Positions 46,360 through 57,044 of a DNA stretch of 64,000 bases are shown piece by piece. How positions within the stretch are numbered: the stretch's first letter is position 1; every line of letters starts with the position of its first letter. The stretch is from assembly GCF_021462225.1 (NCBI RefSeq), contig NC_061804.1:15620005-15684004 (forward strand), in the 5' to 3' direction. The position numbers were made by a program, and so were the translations under genes. This stretch comes from Girardinichthys multiradiatus. Its lineage: Eukaryota > Chordata > Actinopteri > Cyprinodontiformes > Goodeidae. The notes beneath the pieces are model-generated. The model was not told the DNA's origin. It searched no databases and saw nothing but the letters and a program-made list of their open reading frames with translations.

Positions 46360-46868
46360 TCTGGCAGTGAGTTGCTGGCAGCCTCCTCCTTAAATACTCC
46401 TCAGCAGATCATCAAGGAGATAGAGAACACCTGCCACCTCTCCTCCAGTTCAAAACGCCATCTAGAGGCTAAGAACAGAAATAGCACCAAAACAGACAGA
46501 CATGGCACAGATCCTGACACTGATGGTCCCAACCCCATTTATAAGGCTTGAAATCCCACTTATTGAACCTGACAGGGCACACCTGTGAAGTGAAAACCAT
46601 TTCTTGAAGCTTCAAGAAATGGTTTTCAATCAACAGAATGCCAAGAGTGTGCGGATCAGTAATCAAAGCAAAAGGTGGCTACTTTGAAGAACCTAGAATA
46701 TAAGACATATTTTCATTTGTTTCACACTATTTTGTTCAGTATATAATTCCACATGTGTTAATTCATAGTTTTGATGCCTTCAGTGTGAAGCTACAATATT
46801 CATAGTCATGAGAATCAAGAAAACTCTTTGAATGGGAAGGTGTGTCCAAACCTTTGGTCTGTACTGTA

Positions 46869-47990
46869 TGTTCAGCCTGCTGAAAATCCAGGAAGACAGC
46901 AGAGTCAAAATGTCCTCACTGAAGCCATTGTCCCCACGCTGTATGCAAAGCGCAACATCTATAGTGCGTTCACAGCTTTCCTCTGCATTATTGAGCTAGG
47001 AATGTAAAAGCAGATCAGATAGTTTACTGTGGCTTAGGTGCATCAACATCATGGTAACAGCTCATCGGACATGACGCTGGCTGAGCTGAAAGTCTACATT
47101 GGTCTCTTGTATATTTGAGTAGTACAGGGATCAAACAATATGGGCTGGGCTTCCAGGTTTTCAAGGAAACAATGTCCAGAAAGAGGTTCGAAGAGATGAT
47201 GATATTTATGTGTTTCAATGAAAAGGAAACCTGACGTGCACGACTTAGGGATGACAGGCTTGCACTGATCTATGCTACCTGGAATGAGTTTGTTGAATAC
47301 TGTATTTCCTGCCACAAGCCCAGTGCCAACACCACTGTTGATGTACAGCTTTCTCCCACTAAGGCCAGATGCAAATTTATTCCGCACAAGGCAAACAAGG
47401 CTGATAAATTTGGGATAACATTTTGGCCGGCAGTGGATGTTGGGTCAAAATAAATGCTAAACAGGTCTCCACATATGGGTAAAGTGGAAACGAAATGTAG
47501 AGGGCAACTCCTTGAAGAGAATCTGGTTCTGAAACTTGCAGAGCTATTCATTGTCTACCACTGTGCAGGCCAAGAAGACTAGCCTTGTGGGTACTCTTGG
47601 GAAAACAAAGCATGACTTACCGCCCTCTGCCAAACAGCAAGTAGAGTTGTTCTCCTCAAGGATGCTGAAGTGTGGAGAAGCAACACAAACAATTTATCAG
47701 AGAAAGCCCCAAAAAAGTTTGTATTCTTAGCACTGTGCACATGGGTGAGGGCATCACTGATGGACCGAAGGCAAAGCCAGAGTCCGTGCAGTATTACAAC
47801 AACACGGAATACAGTGTGGACATTCTGGATCAGATATACTGCATTGTAAGCAGAGACAGCCCATTGCTGCTTTTTATAAAATACTGGACCTTGCAGGAAC
47901 AAATGCACACACTCTCATCCAGAAGTGCATTGGCACCAAGATCCTGCGAGGATGTTTCTGCAGCAGCTAGGAGAGAAGCTTCGAGTGCAA
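46869..47990 (+). pseudogene. piggyBac-like transposase, decayed
   Basis: Plus-strand text in shifting frames: MTLAELKVYIGLLY (~47070), DDRLALIYATWNEF (~47260), KARCKFIPHKANKADKFGITFW (~47360-47430), LVGTLGKTKHDLPP (~47580) and, in the frame 47672-48022, SPKKVCILSTVHMGEG...PESVQYYNNTEYSVDILDQIY, followed in another frame by KILDLAGTNAHTLIQKC. The order and spacing match piggyBac/PGBD proteins, which end with the YYN-G-VD-LDQ block and a domain on Leu-Asp-Ala-Gly-Asn. At least four frame changes and several stops. No TTAA-flanked end was identified here. Confidence 0.75.
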
Positions 47991-49537
47991 TGGGTTTGCA
48001 CATGGGTGATTGTCAAGCTTAAATTGTTCTGATGACTAAATGTCACAATGGATTACTTATAATAAGATTCAGACAATTTCGTATTTCATTACATTTGAAA
48101 CATTTTTTAAGTTGTTCTTTAGGAAGTGATGTGTTAATGTTGTATTTTGTGTTTTGCAGCTCACTAATCTCCACAGTCATTTTAGTGCTATATTACTCTA
48201 TCTCTATATGTGGGTCATGCAGAGAGTCTTTAAAGGGGCAGGTGGTCATAGTTCAAAAATGGGTCATAACAGAATAAAAAATTAAAAGGCAATGTACCAT
48301 CATAATTTACACCATGACCTATTAAATTAACCCACCTTAAAACACAATCTGAATACATTCAAACCGCATCAAACCACTGACTTTTACCCAATGAAAAGGA
48401 AAAGGGGGTAAGATTATGTGTCACAGCTCTATGCTCTGTCCATTGTTCTCACAAATAAGTTGCTTTACATTTTTTGCTTGGGTTGTTTCTCAGTGCATTA
48501 CTTAATCACTGCAACATCTGACACTTATTTGTACTGATTTTCTCTGCACACTCGGCATTTTACGATTTTCTTTTCTCTGGTTATGCTTGTTTTATCTACA
48601 TCTCCACCTGTGAAGAAGGCACTGCCTTTACTAAAATATCACTGCACTTGAATACTGTGCAAATCTATGAAAACTATCATTTTACATTACTTGACAATTC
48701 TGTATTAATTTGTGTTGGTCTATCACATGAAATCAAAATACAAAGTGAAAAAGCTGAAAGGACATGCATACTTTTGCAAGGTATGGTGTTATTTTATCAG
48801 AACCAGAATTTAATGAAACCTTTTGTACTTTCCCAGTTTATTAAACTTTTGTTTAAATTTGCTTTGCTCTTTGACTTAGTGGATAAGTGAAAATCTAAAG
48901 GACCCTGCTTTTCATATATATGCTGTTAAGGTTTTTAACCTCTTATGACCTAATGGTGGATGGGGGACCAATTAAAATACAGGTATTTGACTTGGAAGTT
49001 AAATATAGGTATTTCCAAAATTTCATTCTTTCCAACCTGTTTGAGAAGGTTCACATCTTGGGTCTAGTTCTATTTAAGCAGAACACTCACCCTTTAAAGT
49101 CATCCTCCTTGGCCTTAAGTAACCTGGCATACACTCCACAGAGAAACAAAATAGGCTCTCGATTTTGGAGTCGGATGTGCTGGGGCTATTTTATCTGACC
49201 TGGCCTTGTAGAGTCGGCTGATTGTTCCAGCAGCTTTAAGTCAGCATGGCAGTATCCCTGGGGAGGTGACACACACATTCTTCCTCAAAGGCCACAAACA
49301 GGTGAAGAGACTTTATTTGGCTCTGACTAGAGGGTGTCTGCCTTCTAAACCAAAGTAACCAAGTGACATCCCAATGTGCTTTTTCTGTATCTGCATGCAC
49401 ATGCACATATCATTGTCTCTGTCTATGTTTACTGCATTTACTTGCAACCAGAGGAAGCTGGGGAAGGACAAACATTCCCTCAGGTGCCTTTCACAGCAGC
49501 ATTTGTGCAGCTCGAAAGAATATACTTCTACTTCTTA
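47991..49537. other. Mostly unrecognised; one Tc1 3' terminus remnant
   Basis: At ~48690-48785 the text GTGTTGGTCTATCACATG...GCATACTTTTGCAAGG resembles the trailer and end of a Tc1-like element of the 28766-30396 group. The remainder shows no gene. Confidence 0.45.
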
Positions 49538-49911
49538 CATGGATACTTCCATCTTCTATACCCACTTATCCTTTCAGGGTCGCGGGGGAGGCTGGTGCCT
49601 ATCTCCAGCAGTCATTGGGAGAGAGGTAGGGTACACCCTGGACTGGTCGCCAGTCCATCACACGGCAACACAGAGAAAAACAGGATAAACAACCATGTAC
49701 GCAAATACTCCTATGTAAGAGAAAATTTTAGAGACCAGTCAACTGTCATGTTTCTGGACAGAGTGAGGAAGCCAGAGTACCCGGAGTGAACCCATGCATG
49801 CACAGGGAGAACAGGAGAACATGCAAACTCCATGCAGAATGACCCCAGGCTGGGATTCAAACCCAGGACCTCTTAGCTGCAAGACAACAGTGCAACCAAC
49901 TATGCCACCAC
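49538..49911 (-). mobile_element. tRNA-derived SINE
   Basis: Reading the minus strand from 49911: a tRNA-like head with TAGTTGGTTGCACTG (box A region) and GGTTTGAATCC (box B, complement of 49853-49863). The body follows (TGCATGGAGTTTGCATG, GGGTACTCTGGCTTCCTC, GGTGTACCCTACC) and ends near GTATAGAAGATGGAAG. This body is very widespread in fish genomes. Box B has a T for C change, so promoter strength is doubtful. 28551-28668 is a fragment of the same family. Confidence 0.75.
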
Positions 49912-50299
49912 CAGATGTTACACTACATCTCATATTGCAAATTGTTGCTCAAACAAAACAATGCTGTTGTTTTGTTTCAACAGCAATTTGCATGCATGGG
50001 TGCGACCTGCATATCTGGAAGAAATAAATCCTGCTTTTCCCTCCACATTATGATACATGCTCATCTCATTCTCAGTTCTTTGGTCCACGAGCTGGATAAG
50101 GACCCATCTGACTTCTACTTGACAGATGGCATCCTTGATTTTGCCTCAGTTGTGATTACTTTTTCATTTAGATTACATCTGTCTGCTTCTCTTTTAGCTT
50201 CATTTTTCTAAAGCAAATAAGTAAAAAAAAAAGAAAAAGTGCCTCTCACAGGCTTTTATACCACATGAAGGCTTTACATGTTTTGTGTTAGAACAAGTA

Positions 50300-51150
50300 T
50301 TTTATTTGATAGATAAACACAAAGTGTCACATTACTGTAAATTGGAAGGAAAACAATGTATAGTATTGTATTTTTGTACAGAAAAATCTGACAAGTAGAG
50401 GTTACATTTATCTGTATTTCCACTGACTTTGATAGGTCCAAATAAAATCTACTGCCGCCAATTGCCTTCATTAGTCATTTAGTAAAAGAAATACAGTCCT
50501 CCTGTGAGTGATTTAATTTCACATATTTTTTGTTAAGACCTGAAAGTTTATTTAGAGAACATTGGAGAAAAAAACAATCATGTATACAAAGACAAAACCC
50601 TTGCATGCCAAGGTTAAAACTCTGGTAAAGTTAAAAGATGGATTAGATTAAATAACTTATATCCCAAAATTTCATCTCAGCACTGCTCAATCTATCATTT
50701 GAAAATAACAAGAGTCACAACGGCAAATCAACAAAGACATGTCCATCCACCTAAACTGACAGATCTGCACTCTTAAAATGTGGCTTTTAAGGAAGAATGG
50801 GAAGAAAGCCATTGTTGATAGAAAGCAATAAAAAGTCCTCATTTCGATTTTCCACGTCATTTAAGAGACACAACAAATGTGGAAGAAAGTGCTCATATGA
50901 TCAAACGTTTTGTATGCCAACAAATACTATTGATTACATAGTTTTTTGGCCAGAAAAAAAACTATTTGTGATGGCATAAAACTTACACTACCCGTCACCC
51001 TGAACACGCCATCCACAGTGAAACAGAAACAAAATGAAACATAGTGTTAGAGGCATCGTGCTGTGCTGTGGGGGTGCTCTTCTTTTGCATTAGCCAGACA
51101 TTGGGTCAAGCTTGTTGGGAAGATGAATTAGACTAAAAGCAGGATAATTT
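50300..51150 (+). mobile_element. Tc1-like element, strongly decayed
   Basis: The left-arm text ACACAAAGTGTCACATTACTG...CAATTGCCTTCATTAG is followed by transposase fragments: CCATCCACCTAAACTGACAG (linker region), GRKPLL, KCGRKCSYDQ, then the CACCCTGAACACGCCATCC and GGGGGTGCTCTTC segments. Frames change often and the catalytic region past ~51150 is absent. Same broad group as 28766-30396 but much older. Confidence 0.7.
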
Positions 51151-51376
51151 TAATTACATATCTCAATGTTTTACTGTTTTTTTTTTTTTCAGATTACATC
51201 ACAAGACAAGATGAATACATTGCAACAATACAACCAAGGTTTACACACAATATTCATTTAACAATCAATAAAACAGATTCTACTCACATTGACCTTTGCA
51301 CTATTTACAGGTATTCTGATATTTTTACAGTACTTTTCAACACCAAAATGTTGTCCTGACATTTTTACAACACAAG

Positions 51377-52617
51377 TGTTGGACCACTTGTTTGCTGAGT
51401 ATTGGACCATTTGCACGTTGCTGGATGCCACTATGCCTTTCCAACGTCATCGGCCATTTTGTACCGCAGGATAGTCTGTCCTACAAAACCCAGCGGCCAC
51501 TGCGGCTGATATGACGGGGCTGTCCCAGGTCTGACGTCACAGGAGGCAATATAGGAAGGCGAAAGAAGCTCCTTTCACGCTGGATACCGGACCAACATCT
51601 GAAGCATCCCTCTCTGGAGAAGAAGAGGTCCCATGTGGATTCTTCATTTATTCTCTTTCGTTGGCCAACTAAACATTCATGAAAGAGGTTTCTGGAATAA
51701 GAAGGCCAGACATTTCACTTTGCCGATCGAAGACGTGAGTTGAACACATAACCAAAAAACCATGGAGTTTCAAGGAGACGCAACTTTCCCTCCTTGTTTT
51801 GTACCAGTCGACTAGTGACAGTCCATCATCATTTTTCTACCATTCTGCCACGGAGGCCACCAAGGAAAAAAACTGACTGCTTTGCTGAGTACCTGCAGAC
51901 GCGTGGAACTCTTGAGAGTAGGTGCTCCGTGAAACTGGACCGCTATAATAACCTTATGGTGAAAATCGACCATTTTCTTTGTCTTCAACTTTACTGCTTA
52001 TTGGCTTGCCGTCAAAAGTTTTATTATCCTTTGTCTTCGGGGTTTACAACCTTACTGGGGGGCAGGTTTATGACTGCCTGCATCTCACTGAGCTACACTT
52101 TCTGGCGGGTTGCACTCCCAAAGCTTCATTGAACACCATATTCCCTTGTCAAATTATCACTTTAGGCCATAAATGCTGGCTGATTCCATACGCACTCACT
52201 GCTGTTTTGTTTAGTTAGATATTTTACCCTTCTGTGTAGAACTTTGCATGTTTGAGTAGGTGAAGATTATCGGATCGAAGATTTGATTGTATCAGGCTGA
52301 TTGGGTTAATAAATTTTCACGTAGATAAAGAGAAGTCGTTTGTGTTTATTTTGTGCAAGAGTGATTCGTCAGTCAAAATAAGGTTAAAAGTTCCCCACGT
52401 TTTGGCAGAAACAGTTGATTAAACAGTGACATCTCTGGTAATAGTTATCAATTATTACTGAGTATTTAACGGTTGTAATTATCAAAGGTGTTGAGCCACA
52501 ATTACAACACCAGAAGACATCTCTGGTCTCAATTCATAAATGAGGATTTTCTCAAATTATGATTTTTAATTATAATTATTAATAAATATTAATTAATCAA
52601 TAATCATAATTGTAACA
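51377..52617 (+). mobile_element. Solo LTR, family A, copy 3
   Basis: Runs from TGTTGGACCACTTG to AATTGTAACA with a perfect 4-bp duplication CAAG at 51373-51376 and 52618-52621. Carries TGACGTCA at 51532-51539, a TATA-like box just after it and AATAAA at 52308-52313. Aligns with 34512-37446 minus the insertion in that copy. Length 1,241 bp. Confidence 0.87.
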
Positions 52618-52621
52618 CAAG

Positions 52622-54050
52622 TATTTTAAATATAATCTTTTACTAGAGAAAAAACACTTTTAATCACTGTCCTTTCTGGTACGTACCTTATATTTTTTAA
52701 AAGCAAGATGTTCCTTGCCTCTTTGACAGAATTATTTTCATTCCTCCCCAAGTTTCCCTTTAAAAGGCCAAAGGCTATTTTCCATACATTAAATGACAGT
52801 ATAATACAAATCATTTAACCAGGGTAACAATAAAGACCACATACTTTGGACACAGGCACATCTCCAAAACAAGTGCCTAACAGTTTTGTCAAAAAAAAGA
52901 ATTGCACAGGATCCCATCAATGCCCCAAAGCACATTGAGGAGATCCTGTGCAATTATTGTTTTTTAGACAAGGAGACAAGGAGTAAACATTCAAGCACTA
53001 TTTGCCATGTCAGGTCTCAATTTACATTAAACAGGTATTCAGTAGTTGCATTACTTTATTAGATGGGTCTTGAGACAGGATTCCTTTTGATGTCTTCGAG
53101 TAAAGGGAAGCAATGGGAGGAAAACCACACCACATCAGAGCTCCAAAAAAACTTCTTAATTTAAAAAACCTTAAAGACTTTTTAAACAAACATTTCCCGC
53201 TGTTCTATGAGTATTTAGTTTATTGTATTTTTTATCATGTTTTTATTGTTTTATTCTGTAGCATTTTGAAATCTTTTTAAAATGAAAATAGCTTTATATA
53301 TAAAATATATTTTTAATTTTAATTTTTATATATGAAAATATGAAATGTAACGAAAGCAGAGCTGCAGTCATCATCACAGAGCCACATCAGCTGTCAATCA
53401 AAATATGCAGCAACATCCCACGTCATGACCAACCTGCGCCAGGTTGCTAGTGAAATAAAACAGAACAAGAAAATTATTTTCTTGTATAGCTTGCCTCAAT
53501 CGACTCTACAGAATGTAGAATCAGTATCATCTTTATTGCAAAGTTTGTATACACAAACAGGGAATGATAATGGAAAGTATGTCATGGAAAAGATAATGCA
53601 GCTACAACAAAGACTGAAATGGCTTATAACTGGGTGAGGCCAATAGAAGGTGCTCTCTGAGGGATTTCTATGAAGTTTGCCAAAGTAATTTTTTTGACAC
53701 GGAGGGGAGCACGATGTGAAGCAACACTCTAAAAGTGAGTTGCACAAGAAAGGCACAGCTGAAAAAGCTGCCTGCCGATGGACTCCTTTTTACTCAAACT
53801 CAGAGATGACTGCCAGAGAGACATGGTAACAGCAGCTGAGATTGCAAGTGTTAAACTTTAAATGCTTGTGATGTTGTTTTTCAAACTTGTGCTAATTCAC
53901 TGTTTTGCACCATCAGGCAAAACAGAGATTGATGAATGTAATGTGAGATCTTTGTTAAATTAAAATGTATCACATCATAGTGTGTCCCACAATGTCATTG
54001 ATAAGCATCCTTGTTGTCATGCCTTTGGTTTTTTGATATCTGGTCAAACT
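52622..54050. other. No gene; one hairpin and one L2 tail
   Basis: A 14-bp perfect inverted repeat (AATTGCACAGGATC, 52900-52913 and 52942-52955) lies near 52.9 kb. At 53515-53565 the text TAGAATCAGTATCATCTTTATTGCAAAG is a minus-strand L2-type 3' tail without recognisable coding sequence behind it. Confidence 0.5.
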
Positions 54051-54171
54051 AATGGACCCTTTTCATTGACGTCACTGAAGTCCCCACCTCACTTCCAGTC
54101 TGCCATCTTGGGTGGCTCTATGTTGTTTCACAGCTCTTCATAACGTTGTGACATTGCATACTTTTTCACCC

Positions 54172-54351
54172 ATGGATAAGTATCTAGAGTCGTTACAGCC
54201 TCCTGATAAAGCCATTTTCCTCAAGAAAATTGCAGTCATAAACAAGGTGGATCCATATGTATTGCCTGTTGGTTTATTTAGCAGAAATCCGGACGATTGG
54301 CCGCACATATCACACAATGAAGGAAGGGTAAAATATGTGACTGTCCGCTAG
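54172..54351 (+). pseudogene. Possible N-terminus of YqaJ/SWIM-type transposon accessory protein
   Basis: Fifty-nine residues from an ATG: MDKYLESLQPPDKAIFLKKI, then KVDPYVLPVGLFSRNPDDWP and a stop at 54349-54351. From memory this resembles the start of fish proteins with a SWIM zinc finger and a YqaJ-type nuclease domain carried by ISL2EU/PHIS elements, where a block on the pattern DxYL...Y..KI..I...DPY is followed by YPDIVNYLV. The downstream domains are absent. Assignment is inference. Confidence 0.35.
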
Positions 54352-54854
54352 GGCTTGTTCTATGTTTCTTTGTTTATGTTTGTTATTGAGGAAATATTGC
54401 TTAAAATAATGCTTGCATTTCATATATATATTGTTCATTTAATCGTGTAAAACACATTTCAAATATAACTGCTCTGTTTGAAGTATGGTGAAAAAACGTC
54501 CCTCATGTCCGATTTCAGTCCCTGTTTTAGATTAGCTGTCCGCGGGTTAAGCTGTCTCCAGAAAAGTCCCAGATTTGATCATTTTATGCATGAGAAAAAT
54601 GTTTGCATGTGTGGACTGGTATTACTGTAGCTGGGGTTTGAGTATAGATCTAGCTCATAAAATCCAGCCCGACCAGACCCAGGCCGGTGGCCATAAAAGC
54701 CATACCCGATCCCGACCAACACACACGAATATAATCCGACGTGAATAAATATTTTATTTATTTTATTTGCGTTTCACTTAAAAGATATAAACATTCGTGA
54801 TTTTATAAAAATCAAGGCGTGAGAGCACAGCTTACTGAAGTAGGTCACAGCGCT

Positions 54855-54942
54855 GACCGTGAGCTGATCAGTTGATTATGAGATGGGTGGCAGTGCTGAT
54901 TTGCTGCCACCCAGCTCATAATCAACTGATCAGCTCATGGTC
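54855..54942. repeat. Long near-perfect hairpin
   Basis: Arms of 39 bases (54855-54893 and 54904-54942) pair except for one mismatch and a 2-base internal mismatch, with a 10-base loop. The arm core is TGAGCTGATCAGTTGATT. Central to the inverted-repeat element. Confidence 0.9.
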
Positions 54943-55320
54943 TTGGCAGACTACTTTCCAGAATATTTTACAATAAATGTAGGCGAGCATTATTTATTAA
55001 CTGTCAAAATGTGCATGGCACACTCGGCCGTCCAAATCCACCCTGAATATCCGATTCAGCCATGGTAGTCGACGTGTACTCAGTGTTTTTGTTTTCTCTC
55101 ACTGATTTTTTTTGTCACAGCTTGCAGACGGTAGAATCCGTCCTTACCACCACATGCAGCACAACCCACAATTAAGCACGTTTTCACCATAGTTATGGTA
55201 GAATGGTCCAGAGTTTTGCTTCGCTGATCATGCTAAAACAAAGAAAACAGGCTGCAGCTGCCACCCAAGATGGCAATCCCGAGGTGCGATCACATGACCG
55301 TCATGTGAAAACCCCCCATT

Positions 55321-56132
55321 CGTAGTCCATCACCCCATTCAGTTAGTCACTGTGATGGCTAGTCAACACAACTTTAACATTAAATAAATTGTCCAAAATG
55401 CTATTGATTTCCAAATTAGTAAAGGATTTTTGAAACAGTATTTTAATAAAAATAGTGTTTAATTTTCCACTTTGCTTTACATTGTGAACTGGTTGTATGA
55501 ACACCTAGCTGTTGTTCTTTGTTAGCTTTCAGAGCTAATTTGGCCTCATTCACCAATTTCACATAACAAACCTTGGTTCTTATTCACAGTGAACTGTAAT
55601 ATATTTTGTTAATAAATTCTTGTATTTTGGAGATAAATTGTTTGGGTTTATTCTGTATATGTGTGCTGTGCTTGCTGTTTGAGAATGCTAGTGCATTAAT
55701 TCACTCCTTCTATTGTTATATAGAACTATATCTCTTCATGCAGGTATTTAAAAAACAATAACTGACAGACACTGAGTGCTGTTTGGCTGATAATCAGAGG
55801 GTGCCCCAACTCGTTAATTTTTATTTAAAATTGCCAACTTTATTGGTGGTTGCCCATGGCACTTGTTGGTATTTATTCATAGCAAAATCAAGCCTACTGT
55901 TGCACAACACCAAATAAGTCTATAACATCTGATTTCAAAACTAAGACTTTAACACTGAGGGAGGGTTCCCTATTTTTCCACTGCAGCAGCTTTCCATGAA
56001 TTTTTCACACACTCTCAAGGTTTTACCTTTTGACGTCAAATCATTTATGTTCCTTGTAAATTTGGCTTCTTAATTATTTCTCCAATTTTACTTAACATGC
56101 AGCGAAAGCGTCATATTTGTTGTTGCTGATTT
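55321..56132. other. No recognised gene or repeat
   Basis: AT-rich spacer. Confidence 0.45.
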
Positions 56133-56616
56133 GACCCACATGCAGATAACATTCAGAAGAACGAAAGAGTTTATTTTGCCACAGGAGCTGAGAGGAAATA
56201 AACCGGGACAGGAACTTCTCAGCTACATGGAGAGGAAAGCAGGTAAGTGGTGAATAGTTTCAGTGAGAATGATTTGATAATCTTGGCTTGTCTTACAGTT
56301 TTCAGGAGTGGAATGTCTGTCGGGAGGAATGTTGTTCTGGGTCTGGGAAACTCTTAGTAATCCTGTCCTTCTTTTCCGGAATCGGAACTTGATTCTGGTG
56401 CTTTTCTTTTGGACAGGGTCCGGAAGTGCCACTCGTGGGAGGGTGAATAGGGTTCGCTTGGTAGAAGCTGGAGGTAGGAGGTTCAGAGTCTGCCAGCTGG
56501 AACTTGATTTGGGGATCCGAACTTGAAGTCTTGGCAGTGAAGGCAAGGTCAGGTAACTTCTCCAAAGGAGCTTGGTTTGGTCTAGGAACTGAACCTGGAA
56601 TTAAGTGAGGACAAAA
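56133..56616 (-). repeat. LTR fragment related to 43761-46519
   Basis: Shares GATTTGACCCACATGCAG, a TTTATT signal, and dispersed words such as GACTGCCAGCTGG/GTCTGCCAGCTGG and GAAGGCAAGGTCAGGT. It is cut by the RTE-like LINE at 56617 and does not resume after 59405. Confidence 0.55.
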
Positions 56617-56657
56617 AACCCCTCCTTGAACCACCACCTTAACGTGGTGGAGGGGTT
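56617..56657 (+). other. 5'-end hairpin of the LINE
   Basis: AACCCCT (56617-56623) pairs with AGGGGTT (56651-56657) and CCACCAC (56631-56637) pairs with GTGGTGG (56644-56650), leaving a CCTTGAA bulge and a six-base loop. Self-cleaving ribozymes are known at the 5' ends of some LINEs; whether this is one is not established. Confidence 0.6.
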
Positions 56658-57044
56658 TGAGTGCTCAAATGATCCCAGAGGCTATGTTGTCTGGGGCCTA
56701 AATGCCCCTGGTAGGGTCTCCCATGGCAAACAGGCTCTAGGTGATGGGTCAGACAAAGAGTGGTTCAAGAATCCCTCATGAAGAAAAACATATCGAGGCA
56801 CGTGACGTCGCCCGGTACGGCGGAGCCGGGGTCCCACCCTGGAGCCAGGCCTGGGGTCGGGACTCGTCGGAGAGTGCCTGGTGGGCGGGTTGCTCCTCGC
56901 GGGACCCGGCCGGGCCAAGCCCGAACGAGAGACGCGAGGCCATCCCCCAGTGGGCCCACCACCTGCAGGGGGAACCGTGAGGGACCGGTGCAAAGAGGAT
57001 TGGGTGGCGGACGAAGGTGGAGACCTCAGCGGCCCGATCCCCGG

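Larger units (their letters stand above)
43761..46519 (-). mobile_element. Solo LTR nested in Tc1
   Basis: Ends TGTCATAATG...GATCCTGACA with a perfect 5-bp duplication CTGAT at 43756-43760 and 46520-46524. AATAAA lies on the minus strand (complement of 43835-43840), so sense is minus. Minus the nested LINE and its duplicate site it is ~770 bp. Related text (GATTTGACCCACATGCAG...) recurs at 56133-56616. Confidence 0.85.
42476..46866 (-). mobile_element. Tc1-like transposon carrying a nested LTR and LINE
   Basis: Ends CAGTACAGACCAAAGGTTTGG...CCAAACCTTTGGTCTGTACTG, bordered by TA at 42474-42475 and 46867-46868. The inverted ends extend over 230 bp and include the last codons of the transposase, so the C-terminal coding text recurs at ~46625-46690. 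The element is split by an LTR at 43761-46519; without it the Tc1 copy is ~1.63 kb. A perfect 26-bp palindrome centred on AAGCTT lies at ~46600-46625 in the right arm. Confidence 0.93.
54051..55320 (+). mobile_element. Terminal-inverted-repeat DNA element, decayed
   Basis: Imperfect inverted termini of ~60 bp: left AATGGACCCTTTTCATTGACG...GCCATCTTGGGTGG (54051-54114), right its complement (55259-55320). Inside lie a partial ORF (54172-54351) and a long hairpin (54855-54942). The CATTGACGTCA and GCCATCTTGGG words in the ends, plus the ORF, recall ISL2EU/PHIS-type elements, but I found no transposase, so the superfamily is uncertain. No clear target duplication. Confidence 0.6.

Noticed and set aside
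49376..49789. 137-residue plus-strand ORF
   Set aside because: Its C-terminal half is antisense SINE sequence; the first half has no recognisable domain.
49853..49911. Candidate tRNA gene on the minus strand
   Set aside because: Only the tRNA-like head of a SINE; box B is mutated, no proper cloverleaf is apparent and a SINE body follows directly.
56302..56637. 111-residue minus-strand ORF rich in Pro and Ser
   Set aside because: Lies in an LTR fragment and the LINE border; no domain and no initiation context of note.
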